This document shows positions 1-8,085 of a stretch of 64,000 nt of DNA, piece by piece. The stretch comes from Marinifilum breve (lineage in GTDB: Bacteria; Bacteroidota; Bacteroidia; Bacteroidales; Marinifilaceae), in the NCBI RefSeq assembly GCF_003202155.1, contig NZ_QFLI01000005.1:1-64000 (forward strand), written 5' to 3'. The position numbers and the translations under genes are program-made. Numbering within the stretch: position 1 is the first letter of the stretch; each line of letters begins with the position of its first letter. The notes beneath the pieces were generated by a model that saw only the letters and a list, made by a program, of their open reading frames with translations, was not told where the DNA came from and did not search any database.

Positions 1-2
1 CC

Positions 3-180
3 GCTGACGGAACACATCAATTATTTTTTCGATGAGTCCGTACGCTGGCGGAAGTAATCATTTATTTTTTTGACAAGCTCGCACGCTGGCGGAACACATC
101 AATTAATTTTTTGATGAGCTCTTCCGCTGACGGAACACATCAATTATTTTTTCGATGAGTCCGTACGCTGGCGGAGGAAT
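3..180. repeat. 41-bp tandem repeat array at the left edge
   Basis: Four full 41-bp units start at 3, 44, 85 and 126, and a fifth is begun at 167. Each opens with GCTGACGGA or GCTGGCGGA, followed by an AT-rich stretch with a CATCAA...TTGATG-like inverted pair. At the unit joints TTCCG-CTGA-CGGAA and TCCG...CGGA can form small hairpins. Units 1 and 4 are identical, units 2 and 3 diverged. The array is cut by the window edge, so its full size is unknown. It lies downstream of the leftward lipoprotein gene, beyond that gene's terminator. Confidence 0.9.
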
Positions 181-206
181 TCATTTGCCAAAGAAGTATC
201 AGTACC

Positions 207-255
207 AAAAACAGAAAGGGCTGTTTCATCTTTTGATACAGCCCTTTCTGTTTTT
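207..255 (-). terminator. Intrinsic terminator of the lipoprotein gene
   Basis: A perfect 18-bp inverted repeat (AAAAACAGAAAGGGCTGT at 207-224 and its complement at 238-255) with a 13-nt loop. Read leftwards, the stem ends in a run of T. It lies 20 nt beyond the stop codon of the gene at 275-1387. Confidence 0.85.
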
Positions 256-274
256 GTCAATATTCTCTTCTATA

Positions 275-1387
275 TTACCACTCGCCTCCAGATCGGATAT
301 ACTGTGATTTTGCCTGCTTGTTAAAATCATGAATGTCTCCTTGATAAGGCTCGATACCTTCTTCGTATAGATATGCCACAACCTTAACGTAAAAAACATC
401 ACCAAGATTCAATCCAAAATCTCCGGCATTCCCTTCTTCAAGCTTAATACTTTGCCAATCCTCATTAGAGGCTGGTTGCCAATTTGAGGTTACCAATGGG
501 TTATTTTCGTCTTTATTGGAATTTAAAATTTGCACGTAGTAGTATGCACTTGCATTATCAATAGCTTTCCATTCTACTGTAACTGATAATGGTCCCGTTC
601 CAGTATTGTGTTCTGGATTTTTTACAGATTCAACATTAAGAGCTTCAATGTCTACATTTTCAATTCTATCTTCAAATTTATACTCATCACCCGAATTCAT
701 TTTCACATAGAATTTAACCAATTCCTCACCTTTAAAAGTTTCAAAATATTTTTTTGCATCAGCTTCTTTTAATCTCCAGACTACCTTATCATCAGCATTC
801 GCAGATTTTACCAATTCAAAACTATTCGATTCTAAAATTACCTTTGCTTGTGATATGAATTCTCCTTTTACCTCAAAGTCATATCTATATTTATTCACAA
901 AACTGCCATTCGAAAGAACAACTTCTTTTACAATAGTTGCATCAGCGGTAAAATCTTTCAGTTCTGTCAAATCGGAATAAAAATCCCAATTACCAACAGC
1001 AACACCTCCTCTTAAAACCAGATGCGTACCTGATGATGATTTGTCAATTGTATACTCACGTACATTTCCTATCGTTTTATCATTGATGGTTAAAGTATTA
1101 TCCTCAGATAATTTCCAAGTTCCAGCCTCATTATTATCTCTTCTACCACTGAATTCTTGCCTTACCAAATCCCCATTTCCATTAAACTTATATACTAATA
1201 GTACGTCATCAGTAGAGAAATTCTGATTTCTATATGGATTGGCATACCAATATTTATTGGTCAGGTCAGATGGTTTGAATTCAAATTCTTCCTCTTCGCC
1301 ACCACTACTTCCACCGCAAGAAAACAATGAAAGGGCTCCAAATAAAGCCAGGGCAAATGATAGCTTTTTATAAATTGAATGCTTCAT
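275..1387 (-). CDS. Secreted lipoprotein of unknown function
   Basis: A 370-residue protein with a typical type II signal peptide: a Lys-containing start, a hydrophobic stretch to about residue 23, and a lipobox ending LFSC, so the predicted mature protein starts at Cys24. The cysteine is followed by a Gly/Ser linker and an acidic EEEEFEF stretch. In Bacteroidota, acidic residues just after the lipidated cysteine act as a surface-export signal, so display on the outer face of the outer membrane is plausible. Residues from about 250 look like a fibronectin type III-like beta domain (TVEWKAIDNASAYYYVQI), which is inferred by eye. I do not recognise the family. It is transcribed alone, with its own terminator. 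Confidence 0.75.
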   Translation of the reverse strand: MKHSIYKKLSFALALFGALSLFSCGGSSGGEEEEFEFKPSDLTNKYWYANPYRNQNFSTDDVLLVYKFNGNGDLVRQEFSGRRDNNEAGTWKLSEDNTLTINDKTIGNVREYTIDKSSSGTHLVLRGGVAVGNWDFYSDLTELKDFTADATIVKEVVLSNGSFVNKYRYDFEVKGEFISQAKVILESNSFELVKSANADDKVVWRLKEADAKKYFETFKGEELVKFYVKMNSGDEYKFEDRIENVDIEALNVESVKNPEHNTGTGPLSVTVEWKAIDNASAYYYVQILNSNKDENNPLVTSNWQPASNEDWQSIKLEEGNAGDFGLNLGDVFYVKVVAYLYEEGIEPYQGDIHDFNKQAKSQYIRSGGEW

Positions 1388-1477
1388 TCTATTAATATTT
1401 TCAGGTTTAGATTATTACTCTTTAATTGAATTGTTAAACACGAAAAAAGTTAAATTATTGTATAATAACAAAGATTA

Positions 1478-2200
1478 TTACAACAATATTCTTTCAAAAT
1501 TCTCTTCTGGAATCAAATCTTCTCCCTGATATCGCAGAAACAGTTGGGCTGTTGCAAGAATATCTTTCTCGCAATAAATTGCAATTCGCTCCAAATCTCC
1601 ATCTTTCCAATACACTTCCCCTACCATTGATCCATCAATGTCATCTTTCGGAGTTGGAATATTAAACACCTCGCACAGTAAGGCCAATGATGTGTAATGT
1701 TTGTAATCACCAAACTTCCACAGTTCCATAGTATCGATAAACTGTACTTCCCAAGGCTTTTTCCCTGCAATATCCAAAATATCTGGCAAGTTTATTCCAT
1801 TAATGAGCATACGTCTCGCGATATACGGAAAATCGAATTCTTTGCCGTTGTGTGCACAAAGATTTCTATAAGGTTTACTGCAAAATCGAGTAAGCATATC
1901 ACCAAATTCCTCCAACAACAATCGCTCATCATCCCCATAAAAAGACTTGGCCACAAATTTACGTCCACCTTCTTTATAGGTGATCATTCCTGTTGATATG
2001 CACACAATTTTCCCAAACTCTGCATATATTCCAGCCCGTTGATAAACATCAGCAGCTGATTCATCTTCTTTTCTGAAATAGTTAGATTTCTTTTCCCACA
2101 AATCCTGAAGCTTGGGTGAAAGTTCTTCAAAATCTCCTGTTCCCGAAACAGTCTCAATATCAATAAAAAGTAAACTGTCGGCTTTGATTTTATTAAGCAT
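1478..2200 (-). CDS. 3'-5' exonuclease, DnaQ-like (PolB exo2 type)
   Basis: A 240-residue protein with the exonuclease fold of DNA polymerase B-like proofreading domains (DNA_pol_B_exo2 type). Motif Exo I is DIET at residues 14-17 (Asp14, Glu16), Exo II is around AHNGKEFDFPYI with Asp123, and Exo III is YCEKD at 209-213. These acidic residues bind the two metal ions of this family. It is a stand-alone nuclease with no polymerase domain. The physiological substrate is not known from the sequence. The gene is followed on the same strand by nothing close; udk lies upstream, also leftward, with its own terminator in the gap. Confidence 0.8.
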   Translation of the reverse strand: MLNKIKADSLLFIDIETVSGTGDFEELSPKLQDLWEKKSNYFRKEDESAADVYQRAGIYAEFGKIVCISTGMITYKEGGRKFVAKSFYGDDERLLLEEFGDMLTRFCSKPYRNLCAHNGKEFDFPYIARRMLINGINLPDILDIAGKKPWEVQFIDTMELWKFGDYKHYTSLALLCEVFNIPTPKDDIDGSMVGEVYWKDGDLERIAIYCEKDILATAQLFLRYQGEDLIPEENFERILL

Positions 2201-2238
2201 GGCAATGATTTATCATAAACAAAGTGAAAAGTTATAAA

Positions 2239-2266
2239 AAAAGGAGACTCAAACAAAGTCTCCTTT
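2239..2266 (-). terminator. Intrinsic terminator of udk
   Basis: AAAGGAGACT pairs with AGTCTCCTTT around a 7-nt loop. Read leftwards the stem is followed by TTTTTTT. It lies just past the udk stop codon and before the start of the exonuclease gene, so the exonuclease probably has its own promoter or depends on readthrough. Confidence 0.8.
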
Positions 2267-2283
2267 CAATATCTTATTAACAA

Positions 2284-2901
2284 TTATAGTTTTACAATCA
2301 AATTCTTCTCAATAAAATGAGTAAGAATATTAATGGCAACCACATTATTTCCTCCTTGAGGAACAATAATGTCAGCATATCTTTTCGATGGTTCAATAAA
2401 TTGCAAGTGCATTGGTTTTACTGTTTTTTCATAACGATCCAGCACTTTATTTACCGATCTTCCTCGTTCTACAATGTCTCTTTTGATCACTCGATTCAAT
2501 CGATCATCAGCATCGCAATCAACAAATATTTTCAAATCCATTAAATCGCGAAGTTCTGGTTGTGTCAAAGCCAAAATTCCTTCAATAATTACAACTTCTT
2601 TTGGTTCAACCTTAATGGTTTCTTCAGAACGCAAACAGGTTAAATATGAGTAAATAGGCTGATCAATTGCTTCTCCATTCTTAAGTTTTTTAATGTGTTC
2701 CACTAACAGCTCAAATTCAACCGAACGTGGATGATCAAAATTTATTTCCTGACGTTCTTCCAATGGCATATCAGCATTATCTCTATAGTAAGAATCCTGC
2801 GGCAACACAGCCACTTCACCTTGTGGCAATTTCTCTATAATTTTTCTGACAACTGTAGTTTTACCCGATCCGGTACCTCCTGCAATTCCAATAATCAACA
2901 T
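2284..2901 (-). CDS. udk: Uridine kinase
   Basis: A 205-residue uridine kinase of the P-loop NTPase fold. It phosphorylates uridine and cytidine to UMP and CMP in pyrimidine salvage, in the cytoplasm. The Walker A motif GGTGSGKTT is at residues 8-16. The DSYYRD segment and DHPRSVEF follow, and the substrate-binding and lid regions (KPMHLQFIEPSKRYADIIVPQGG) near the C terminus are typical. Length matches the family. The start follows from the family N terminus MLIIGIAGG. It is divergent from the Dabb-domain gene, with about 90 nt between the starts. Confidence 0.95.
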   Translation of the reverse strand: MLIIGIAGGTGSGKTTVVRKIIEKLPQGEVAVLPQDSYYRDNADMPLEERQEINFDHPRSVEFELLVEHIKKLKNGEAIDQPIYSYLTCLRSEETIKVEPKEVVIIEGILALTQPELRDLMDLKIFVDCDADDRLNRVIKRDIVERGRSVNKVLDRYEKTVKPMHLQFIEPSKRYADIIVPQGGNNVVAINILTHFIEKNLIVKL

Positions 2902-2936
2902 GTTGTATGATATTTAGATGTTTGCTGCAAAATTGA

Positions 2937-2944
2937 TACTTTTG
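2937..2944 (+). promoter_or_regulatory. Possible -7 promoter element (TACTTTTG)
   Basis: The octamer fits the Bacteroidota TAnnTTTG -7 consensus and lies 47 nt before the Dabb-domain start. No clear TTTG -33 element is seen at the usual spacing, so support is weak. Confidence 0.35.
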
Positions 2945-2990
2945 CAATAATTCGGCAAGCAAATTACTAATTATTTAAAAAAGAATTGAA

Positions 2991-3293
2991 ATGATCAAAC
3001 ACATTGCAATGTTTAAATTCAAGGCTTTCGAGTCTGAAGAGAAGGAGAAAACTTATCAGGAGAGATTAGTAAACGCATTTGACGGTTTAGAGAATAGAAT
3101 TCCCGAAATCAAATTTCTACAAATCGGCTTCGATCAATTAAAATCAGATGCTTCATATGATTTTATCGTAAATGTTGACATTGAAAACTTGGATGCCTTA
3201 TCGGTGTATGCTAAACATCCAGATCATGTTAAAGCGGTTGAAGTGATTAAGGAAATGGCAATTGACCGAAAAGTTATTGACTACGAATTTTAA
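2991..3293 (+). CDS. Dabb (stress-responsive A/B barrel) domain protein
   Basis: A 100-residue protein made of a single Dabb alpha+beta barrel domain. It starts with the characteristic MIKHIAMFKFK strand, and ends with the HPDHVKAVEVIKEM helix and DYEF strand seen in the family. Members form small dimeric barrels; some bind small molecules, but no enzymatic residues can be assigned here. It precedes manA by 50 nt on the same strand, so the two may be cotranscribed. There is no signal peptide, so it is cytoplasmic. Confidence 0.85.
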   Translation: MIKHIAMFKFKAFESEEKEKTYQERLVNAFDGLENRIPEIKFLQIGFDQLKSDASYDFIVNVDIENLDALSVYAKHPDHVKAVEVIKEMAIDRKVIDYEF

Positions 3294-3343
3294 TAGTCCC
3301 AAAAGCCACATAAACATCAATCAAATTATTTAATTGTACAAAA

Positions 3344-4324
3344 ATGAGTTTGTATCCTTTAAAATTTCAGCCAATCCTAAAAGATAAAATTTGGGGTGGC
3401 AGCAAATTAAAAACAGTTTTAAACAAAGACTTCTCTCCCCTGCCAAACGCGGGAGAAAGTTGGGAAATATCAGGAGTTGAAGGAGATATTTCTGTCGTTA
3501 GCAATGGTAAACTTGCCGGCAACGACCTTGAGGAGCTTATTGAAGTTTACATGGGCGACCTAGTGGGAGATAAAGTTTACGATCAATTTGGAATGGAATT
3601 TCCCTTGCTAATCAAATTTATCGATGCCAATGATGTATTATCCATCCAGGTACATCCAGATGATGAACTTTCGAAAGAGAGACACAATGCCTTTGGAAAA
3701 ACCGAAATGTGGTACGTAATCGAAGCTGATAAAGGATCGGAATTAATCGTAGGCTTCAACCAGGAAGTTGATAAGGCAAAGTATGTTGCCAAACTGGAAG
3801 AAGGCAAATTGGAGGAAATCCTAAACAACGAACCTGTACAAAAAGGAAGTTGTTTCTTTATTCCTGCAGGTAGAGTTCATGCCATTGGAAAAGGAATTTT
3901 ATTGGCCGAAATCCAACAAACATCTGATGTTACCTATCGAATGTACGATTGGAACAGAACCGATGATCAAGGTAATCCAAGAGAATTGCATACCGAATTG
4001 GCTGTTGATGCTATCGATTATAGTTTTGAGAAAAAATACAGAACTGATTACGAAACAGAAACCAACAAGACAAAAGAGTTAGTGCGTTGTCCGTATTTTA
4101 CAACCAACACACTCGAATTCGATAAGCAAATCGAAAAAGATTACTCTCAATTAGATTCATTTGTAATTTACATGTGTTTAGATGGTGATTTCACCATTGA
4201 AAGCGAAGATGGAATTACCACAGAAGTTGCCAAAGGTGAAACTGTTCTAATTCCTGCAGCACTTGAAAATGTTATCCTATTCCCTAAGGGAAAAACTGAA
4301 ATTCTTGAAGTTTACATCAAGTAA
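3344..4324 (+). CDS. manA: Mannose-6-phosphate isomerase, class I
   Basis: A 326-residue cupin enzyme that interconverts mannose 6-phosphate and fructose 6-phosphate, feeding GDP-mannose and glycan synthesis. The zinc site is visible: Gln102 and His104 in LSIQVHPDD, Glu121 in GKTEMWYV, and a later His in PAGRVHAIG. The segment LLAEIQQTSDVTYRMYDWNR holds the conserved catalytic Arg region. It belongs to the short Bacillus/Bacteroidota class of the family rather than the longer E. coli ManA. A strong terminator follows. Confidence 0.93.
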   Translation: MSLYPLKFQPILKDKIWGGSKLKTVLNKDFSPLPNAGESWEISGVEGDISVVSNGKLAGNDLEELIEVYMGDLVGDKVYDQFGMEFPLLIKFIDANDVLSIQVHPDDELSKERHNAFGKTEMWYVIEADKGSELIVGFNQEVDKAKYVAKLEEGKLEEILNNEPVQKGSCFFIPAGRVHAIGKGILLAEIQQTSDVTYRMYDWNRTDDQGNPRELHTELAVDAIDYSFEKKYRTDYETETNKTKELVRCPYFTTNTLEFDKQIEKDYSQLDSFVIYMCLDGDFTIESEDGITTEVAKGETVLIPAALENVILFPKGKTEILEVYIK

Positions 4325-4344
4325 AACTCATTAAATAAAAATGG

Positions 4345-4377
4345 CCTCTTCTCTACTAATTAGAGAAGAGGTTTTTT
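4345..4377 (+). terminator. Intrinsic terminator of manA
   Basis: An 11-bp perfect stem, CCTCTTCTCTA with TAGAGAAGAGG, a 5-nt loop and a T6 tract. Confidence 0.9.
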
Positions 4378-4404
4378 ATTTTCTTGAAACAAGAATGAAT
4401 TTAT

Positions 4405-4435
4405 TTCGGAAAATTTAAGAATCTGTATACCTTTG
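4405..4435 (+). promoter_or_regulatory. Bacteroidota-type promoter for engB
   Basis: TACCTTTG at 4428-4435 matches the TAnnTTTG -7 consensus exactly. A near-match to the TTTG -33 element (TTCG, 4405-4408) lies 19 nt upstream, the consensus spacing. The predicted transcript would have a very short leader before the ATG at 4456. Confidence 0.6.
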
Positions 4436-4455
4436 CGCACGAAAACGGAGAACCA

Positions 4456-5058
4456 ATGAATATTACTGCAGCAGAATTCGTAATGTCTAACTCGGATGTT
4501 AAAAAATGTCCGAAACCAGATAAGCCAGAGTATGCCTTTATAGGGCGTTCAAATGTTGGGAAGTCATCATTAATTAATATGATTACCAATAATAAAAACC
4601 TGGCAAAAACATCTTCGAAACCAGGTAAAACACAACTAGTAAATCATTTCTTAATAAATAAGGAGTGGTACTTGGTGGATTTACCAGGATACGGATTTGC
4701 AAAAGTTGCAAAAAACACAAAACAGCGTTTTTCAAGGTTAATATTTAAATACATCGAGAGCAGACCAAATTTGGTAAACCTTTTTGTATTGGTTGATTCG
4801 CGTCACGAACCACAATCCAAGGATACTGAATTCATGGAATGGTTGGGTATTAACGGTATTCCTTTTTCAATCATTTTTACCAAAGCAGATAAGCTAACAA
4901 AGCGTAAACTAGCTGAAAACCTAGAGGCATACAAGAAAGTGATGCTCGAATCATGGGAAGAAATGCCTCCATATTTTATTAGTTCATCATCGAATGGTTT
5001 AGGTAAAGATGAAATATTAAATTATATCGAAGAAACAATTAAGACAACACGGGAATAA
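4456..5058 (+). CDS. engB: Ribosome biogenesis GTPase EngB/YsxC
   Basis: A 200-residue TRAFAC-class GTPase needed for late large-subunit assembly. G1 is GRSNVGKSS at residues 30-38, G2 is in the SSKPGKTQ region, G3 is DLPGYG, G4 is TKAD and G5 is SSSS near the C terminus. Length and the short N-terminal extension match YsxC/YihA. The start codon sits 20 nt after a good promoter -7 element. It is a single-gene transcript between two terminators. Confidence 0.95.
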   Translation: MNITAAEFVMSNSDVKKCPKPDKPEYAFIGRSNVGKSSLINMITNNKNLAKTSSKPGKTQLVNHFLINKEWYLVDLPGYGFAKVAKNTKQRFSRLIFKYIESRPNLVNLFVLVDSRHEPQSKDTEFMEWLGINGIPFSIIFTKADKLTKRKLAENLEAYKKVMLESWEEMPPYFISSSSNGLGKDEILNYIEETIKTTRE

Positions 5059-5075
5059 CACCGTAAAATAAATTC

Positions 5076-5108
5076 AAGAAGATCTCTGCTAAAGATATCT
5101 TCTTTTTA
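5076..5108 (+). terminator. Intrinsic terminator of engB
   Basis: AAGAAGAT (5076-5083) pairs with ATCTTCTT (5097-5104), followed by T-rich sequence. Confidence 0.75.
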
Positions 5109-5197
5109 TTTTAAATAGGTGTAAACCCTATAGAAATCAATTGGTCAAAATATTTGCCGCAATGTAATTTATTTAATTTTTTTGCGACAAGATTTTT

Positions 5198-5205
5198 TAA
5201 ATTTG
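5198..5205 (+). promoter_or_regulatory. Possible -7 promoter element (TAAATTTG)
   Basis: An exact match to TAnnTTTG, 41 nt before the prs start. No TTTG element is found at the 19-nt spacing, so this is a partial promoter call. Confidence 0.4.
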
Positions 5206-5246
5206 CACAATAAAACATATCTGATTTATAAACAAATAATACTTTA

Positions 5247-6179
5247 ATGAAAGCCCCGATTAAAATCTTTGCTGGCTCGAACAGCGAACACCTTGCTGCT
5301 AAAATTGCAGAAGCTGCAGGTTTAAGTGTTGGAGAGTCTAGCATTATTAGATTCAGTGATGGAGAATTTGAAACTGCTTACGAAGAAACAGTTCGTGGAG
5401 CTCATGTTTTTATCGTTCAATCAACTTATCCACCGACAGATAATTTGATGGAACTTCTATTGATGATTGATGCTGCAAAAAGAGCTTCGGCTTACAAAGT
5501 TTGTGCAGTTATTCCTTACTTTGGTTTTGCTCGTCAGGATAGAAAAGATCGCCCAAGAGTAGCAATTGGAGCTAAATTGGTGGCAAACCTATTAATGGCT
5601 GCAGGTGTTGACCGCGTGATGACAATGGATTTACATGCAGATCAAATTCAGGGATTCTTTGATGTTCCTGTGGATCACCTTTATGGTTCATCGGTTCTTC
5701 TTCCATACGTAGAAGAATTAAAGCTTAATGATCTTGTAGTTGCTTCTCCAGATATGGGTGGTAGTAAAAGAGCTCATGCCTATGCTAAATATTTGCATGC
5801 TGATATGGCAATCTGTCACAAAAGAAGAGAAAAAGCTAATGTTGTAGGTGAAATGACAGCGATTGGTGAAGTTGACGGTAAAAATGTTGTGATTGTTGAC
5901 GATATGATCGATACAGCAGGAACAATTACCAAAGCTGCTGATATGTTGAAAGAAAAAGGAGCTAAAAGTGTTAGAGCAATTGCTTCTCACGCAGTTCTTT
6001 CTGGTCCTGCTTACGAAAGAATTGAAAATTCTTCTTTAGAAGAGGTGATTTTCACCAACTCAATTCCATTAAGAGAAGAATCTGACAAGATTAAATCATT
6101 AAGTATTGCTGAAATTTTCGCAAAAACAATATTGAATGTTTACAATTGCGAATCAATCAGTTCCAATTTTATTTTATAA
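5247..6179 (+). CDS. prs: Ribose-phosphate pyrophosphokinase
   Basis: A 310-residue PRPP synthetase that makes 5-phosphoribosyl diphosphate from ribose 5-phosphate and ATP, the entry to purine, pyrimidine, His and Trp synthesis. Seen are the ATP loop region FARQDRKDRPR, the DLHADQIQGFFDVPVDHL regulatory flag, the conserved KRREKANVVGEM segment, and the PRPP-binding loop VVIVDDMIDTAGT. The length is that of class I enzymes. It is followed by rplY in the order prs-rplY-pth, an arrangement seen in many bacteria. Confidence 0.95.
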   Translation: MKAPIKIFAGSNSEHLAAKIAEAAGLSVGESSIIRFSDGEFETAYEETVRGAHVFIVQSTYPPTDNLMELLLMIDAAKRASAYKVCAVIPYFGFARQDRKDRPRVAIGAKLVANLLMAAGVDRVMTMDLHADQIQGFFDVPVDHLYGSSVLLPYVEELKLNDLVVASPDMGGSKRAHAYAKYLHADMAICHKRREKANVVGEMTAIGEVDGKNVVIVDDMIDTAGTITKAADMLKEKGAKSVRAIASHAVLSGPAYERIENSSLEEVIFTNSIPLREESDKIKSLSIAEIFAKTILNVYNCESISSNFIL

Positions 6180-6183
6180 TCAT

Positions 6184-6191
6184 TATCTTTG
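6184..6191 (+). promoter_or_regulatory. Possible -7 promoter element (TATCTTTG)
   Basis: An exact match to TAnnTTTG just 3 nt after the prs stop codon and 107 nt before rplY. It would give a leader of about 100 nt for the L25 mRNA. No -33 element is clear. Confidence 0.45.
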
Positions 6192-6298
6192 CGCGGATTT
6201 TAGGTAAAAATTAATTTATAAACGTGTGATGGGATGTTGACTGAACCTTTTTTACCGGGTGTTGATGACAGCATTGAGTAGCACAAAATTCATATCAA

Positions 6299-6877
6299 AT
6301 GAAAACTTTAGAATTAAAAGGTTCTTTAAGAACTGACTTAGGTAAAAAAGCAACTAAAGCTTTACGTAGAGAAGAAATGGTTCCTTGTGAATTGTACGGT
6401 GGTGAAGGAAACATCCACTTTGCAGTTAGCGAGAAAGACATCAACAAATTGCTTTACACTCCAGAAACTTTCATCGTAAAATTCGATATCGAAGGTAAAG
6501 TGTGTACTGCAGTGTTAAGAGAAGTTCAATTTCACGCTACTACTGATAAAGCTATCCACGCTGATTTTTACCAAGTATTCGAAGACAAAGCTTTCGAAGT
6601 TCAGATTCCAATTAAGGTTGAAGGATTCGCGAAAGGTGTTCAGGCCGGTGGTAAATTGGCAGTTAACTTGAGAAAACTAAAAGTTAAAGGTTTAATGAAA
6701 GATCTTCCTGAATTCTTACCTATCAATGTGACTGAGTTAGGTCTTGGTAAGAGTACTCAGATTAGAGAACTTGCTTTCGATAACCTAGAATTATTGAACG
6801 CTAAAAATGCCGTAGTTGTACAAGTTAAGCTTACAAGAGCTGCTCGTGCTGCTGCTCAGGCTGCTGCTGCAGAATAA
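6299..6877 (+). CDS. rplY: 50S ribosomal protein L25/Ctc
   Basis: A 192-residue protein of the two-domain Ctc form of L25, which binds 5S rRNA. Residues 1-90 form the L25 core (starting MKTLELKGSLRTDLGKKA), and the rest is the beta-rich TL5/Ctc C-terminal domain. It ends with an Ala-rich tail. The gene sits between prs and pth, the usual neighbourhood. The upstream 120 nt is a possible leader with no recognised regulatory fold. A clear terminator follows. Confidence 0.95.
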   Translation: MKTLELKGSLRTDLGKKATKALRREEMVPCELYGGEGNIHFAVSEKDINKLLYTPETFIVKFDIEGKVCTAVLREVQFHATTDKAIHADFYQVFEDKAFEVQIPIKVEGFAKGVQAGGKLAVNLRKLKVKGLMKDLPEFLPINVTELGLGKSTQIRELAFDNLELLNAKNAVVVQVKLTRAARAAAQAAAAE

Positions 6878-6900
6878 TTTATTCTCAGATAAAAAAATAT

Positions 6901-6934
6901 AACCTCCCTGCCTATAAGGTTTGGGAGGTTTTTT
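6901..6934 (+). terminator. Intrinsic terminator of rplY
   Basis: AACCTCCC pairs with GGGAGGTT around a 14-nt loop, followed by a T6 tract. Confidence 0.85.
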
Positions 6935-7000
6935 ATAAGCTTAATTCTGATATCGAACACATCCATAGATTTAAACAATTATTCTAACTTTGGATTTGTT

Positions 7001-7645
7001 ATGATACAGTTCCTGAAAAATATATTGAGGAAAATATCTTCCTCTGATAGCGATAAAAAATTTGATCCAATGAAATATCTGGTTGTGGGTTTAGGAAATA
7101 TTGGTGCAGAATATCACAACACCCGACACAATATTGGTTTTAGCATTTTGGATGCACTTGCAGAAACTGCAAAAATTGAATTTAAAGATGCTCGTTATGG
7201 AGCAATGTGTGAATATAAATTTAAAGGCAGAACATATATTCTTGTAAAACCAAGCACTTACATGAATCTTAGTGGGAAAGCTGTGAATTATTGGTTACAG
7301 AAGGAAAAAATTCCTGTTGAGAACATGATGATTCTAGTAGATGATCTTGCATTACCATTTGGAACCTTACGTTTAAGACCAAAAGGTAGCGATGCCGGAC
7401 ACAATGGCTTGAAGCACATTAATGCAACACTTGGACATCAAAACTATGCTCGTCTTCGCTTTGGAATTGGCGATGATTTTCACAAAGGACAGCAGGTAGA
7501 CTATGTTTTGGGAAAATGGTCCGAAGAAGAATCTGAAAAATTGCCTGAATTGTACAAAATCTGTATTAACATGATCAAAGGAATGAGTACAATTGGGATA
7601 CAAAGAACCATGACGGCTTATAACACCAAGAAAAACGGGAAATAA
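7001..7645 (+). CDS. pth: Peptidyl-tRNA hydrolase
   Basis: The enzyme releases peptides from stalled peptidyl-tRNA in the cytoplasm. The catalytic region is clear: [20 protein letters not shown] carries the active-site His and Asn, and [18 protein letters not shown] and [12 protein letters not shown] follow. The open frame has 214 residues, with a 23-residue Lys/Ser-rich N-terminal extension. An internal ATG at 7070 gives the family-standard start [10 protein letters not shown] and about 191 residues. I cannot decide between the two starts; the later one fits the family better. The S4-domain gene follows after 9 nt and is likely cotranscribed. Confidence 0.93.
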   Translation: MIQFLKNILRKISSSDSDKKFDPMKYLVVGLGNIGAEYHNTRHNIGFSILDALAETAKIEFKDARYGAMCEYKFKGRTYILVKPSTYMNLSGKAVNYWLQKEKIPVENMMILVDDLALPFGTLRLRPKGSDAGHNGLKHINATLGHQNYARLRFGIGDDFHKGQQVDYVLGKWSEEESEKLPELYKICINMIKGMSTIGIQRTMTAYNTKKNGK

Positions 7646-7654
7646 CCACAGGAT

Positions 7655-8032
7655 ATGGACGATAAGGTAAGAGTTGACAAATGGATGTGGGCGGTTCGAA
7701 TTTTTAAAACCCGCAGTATGGCTGCCGATGCTTGTAAGAAAGGAAAGGTAAGCATAGGTGGCGTTACAATTAAACCTTCACGAGAAGTAAAATTGAACGA
7801 AAAAATCGACATTCGCGTTCCTCCCATTATTCGAAGTTATCGCGTTAAAGCAATATCTGGCAAAAGAATGTCGGCTAAATTAGCTGTTGATTTTGTTGAG
7901 GACATTACCGCACAAGACCAATTGGATTTGCTAAATGCAACCAAAACTTATGGTTTCGAACAACGCCAAAGAGGAGCAGGTCGTCCAACAAAATTAGAAC
8001 GCCGATTGATAGATAAATTGAAAAAAGGATAA
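7655..8032 (+). CDS. S4-domain RNA-binding protein, Hsp15-like
   Basis: A 125-residue basic protein with an N-terminal S4 RNA-binding domain (VRVDKWMWAVRIFKTRSMAADACKKGKVSIGG). It belongs to the HslR/Hsp15 family, whose E. coli member binds free 50S subunits carrying nascent chains and helps ribosome rescue. The C terminus is rich in Arg and Lys (QRQRGAGRPTKLERRLIDKLKKG). Pairing with pth, only 9 nt upstream, makes a role in stalled-ribosome processing reasonable, as inference. Confidence 0.85.
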   Translation: MDDKVRVDKWMWAVRIFKTRSMAADACKKGKVSIGGVTIKPSREVKLNEKIDIRVPPIIRSYRVKAISGKRMSAKLAVDFVEDITAQDQLDLLNATKTYGFEQRQRGAGRPTKLERRLIDKLKKG

Positions 8033-8041
8033 TAAAATAAA

Positions 8042-8083
8042 CAGTGAGCAGTGATAACTGTTTACTGATAACTGATAACTGTA
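8042..8083. repeat. Heptanucleotide short tandem repeat
   Basis: Six 7-bp units run from CAGTGAG and CAGTGAT through AACTGTT, TACTGAT and AACTGAT to AACTGTA. The array ends 2 nt before the ATG of the DUF4924 gene, so it forms almost the whole of its leader. Confidence 0.7.
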
Positions 8084-8085
8084 TC

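Noticed and set aside
1984-2256. A leftward 90-codon frame overlapping the exonuclease start
   Set aside because: It overlaps the exonuclease in another frame and shows no known motif.
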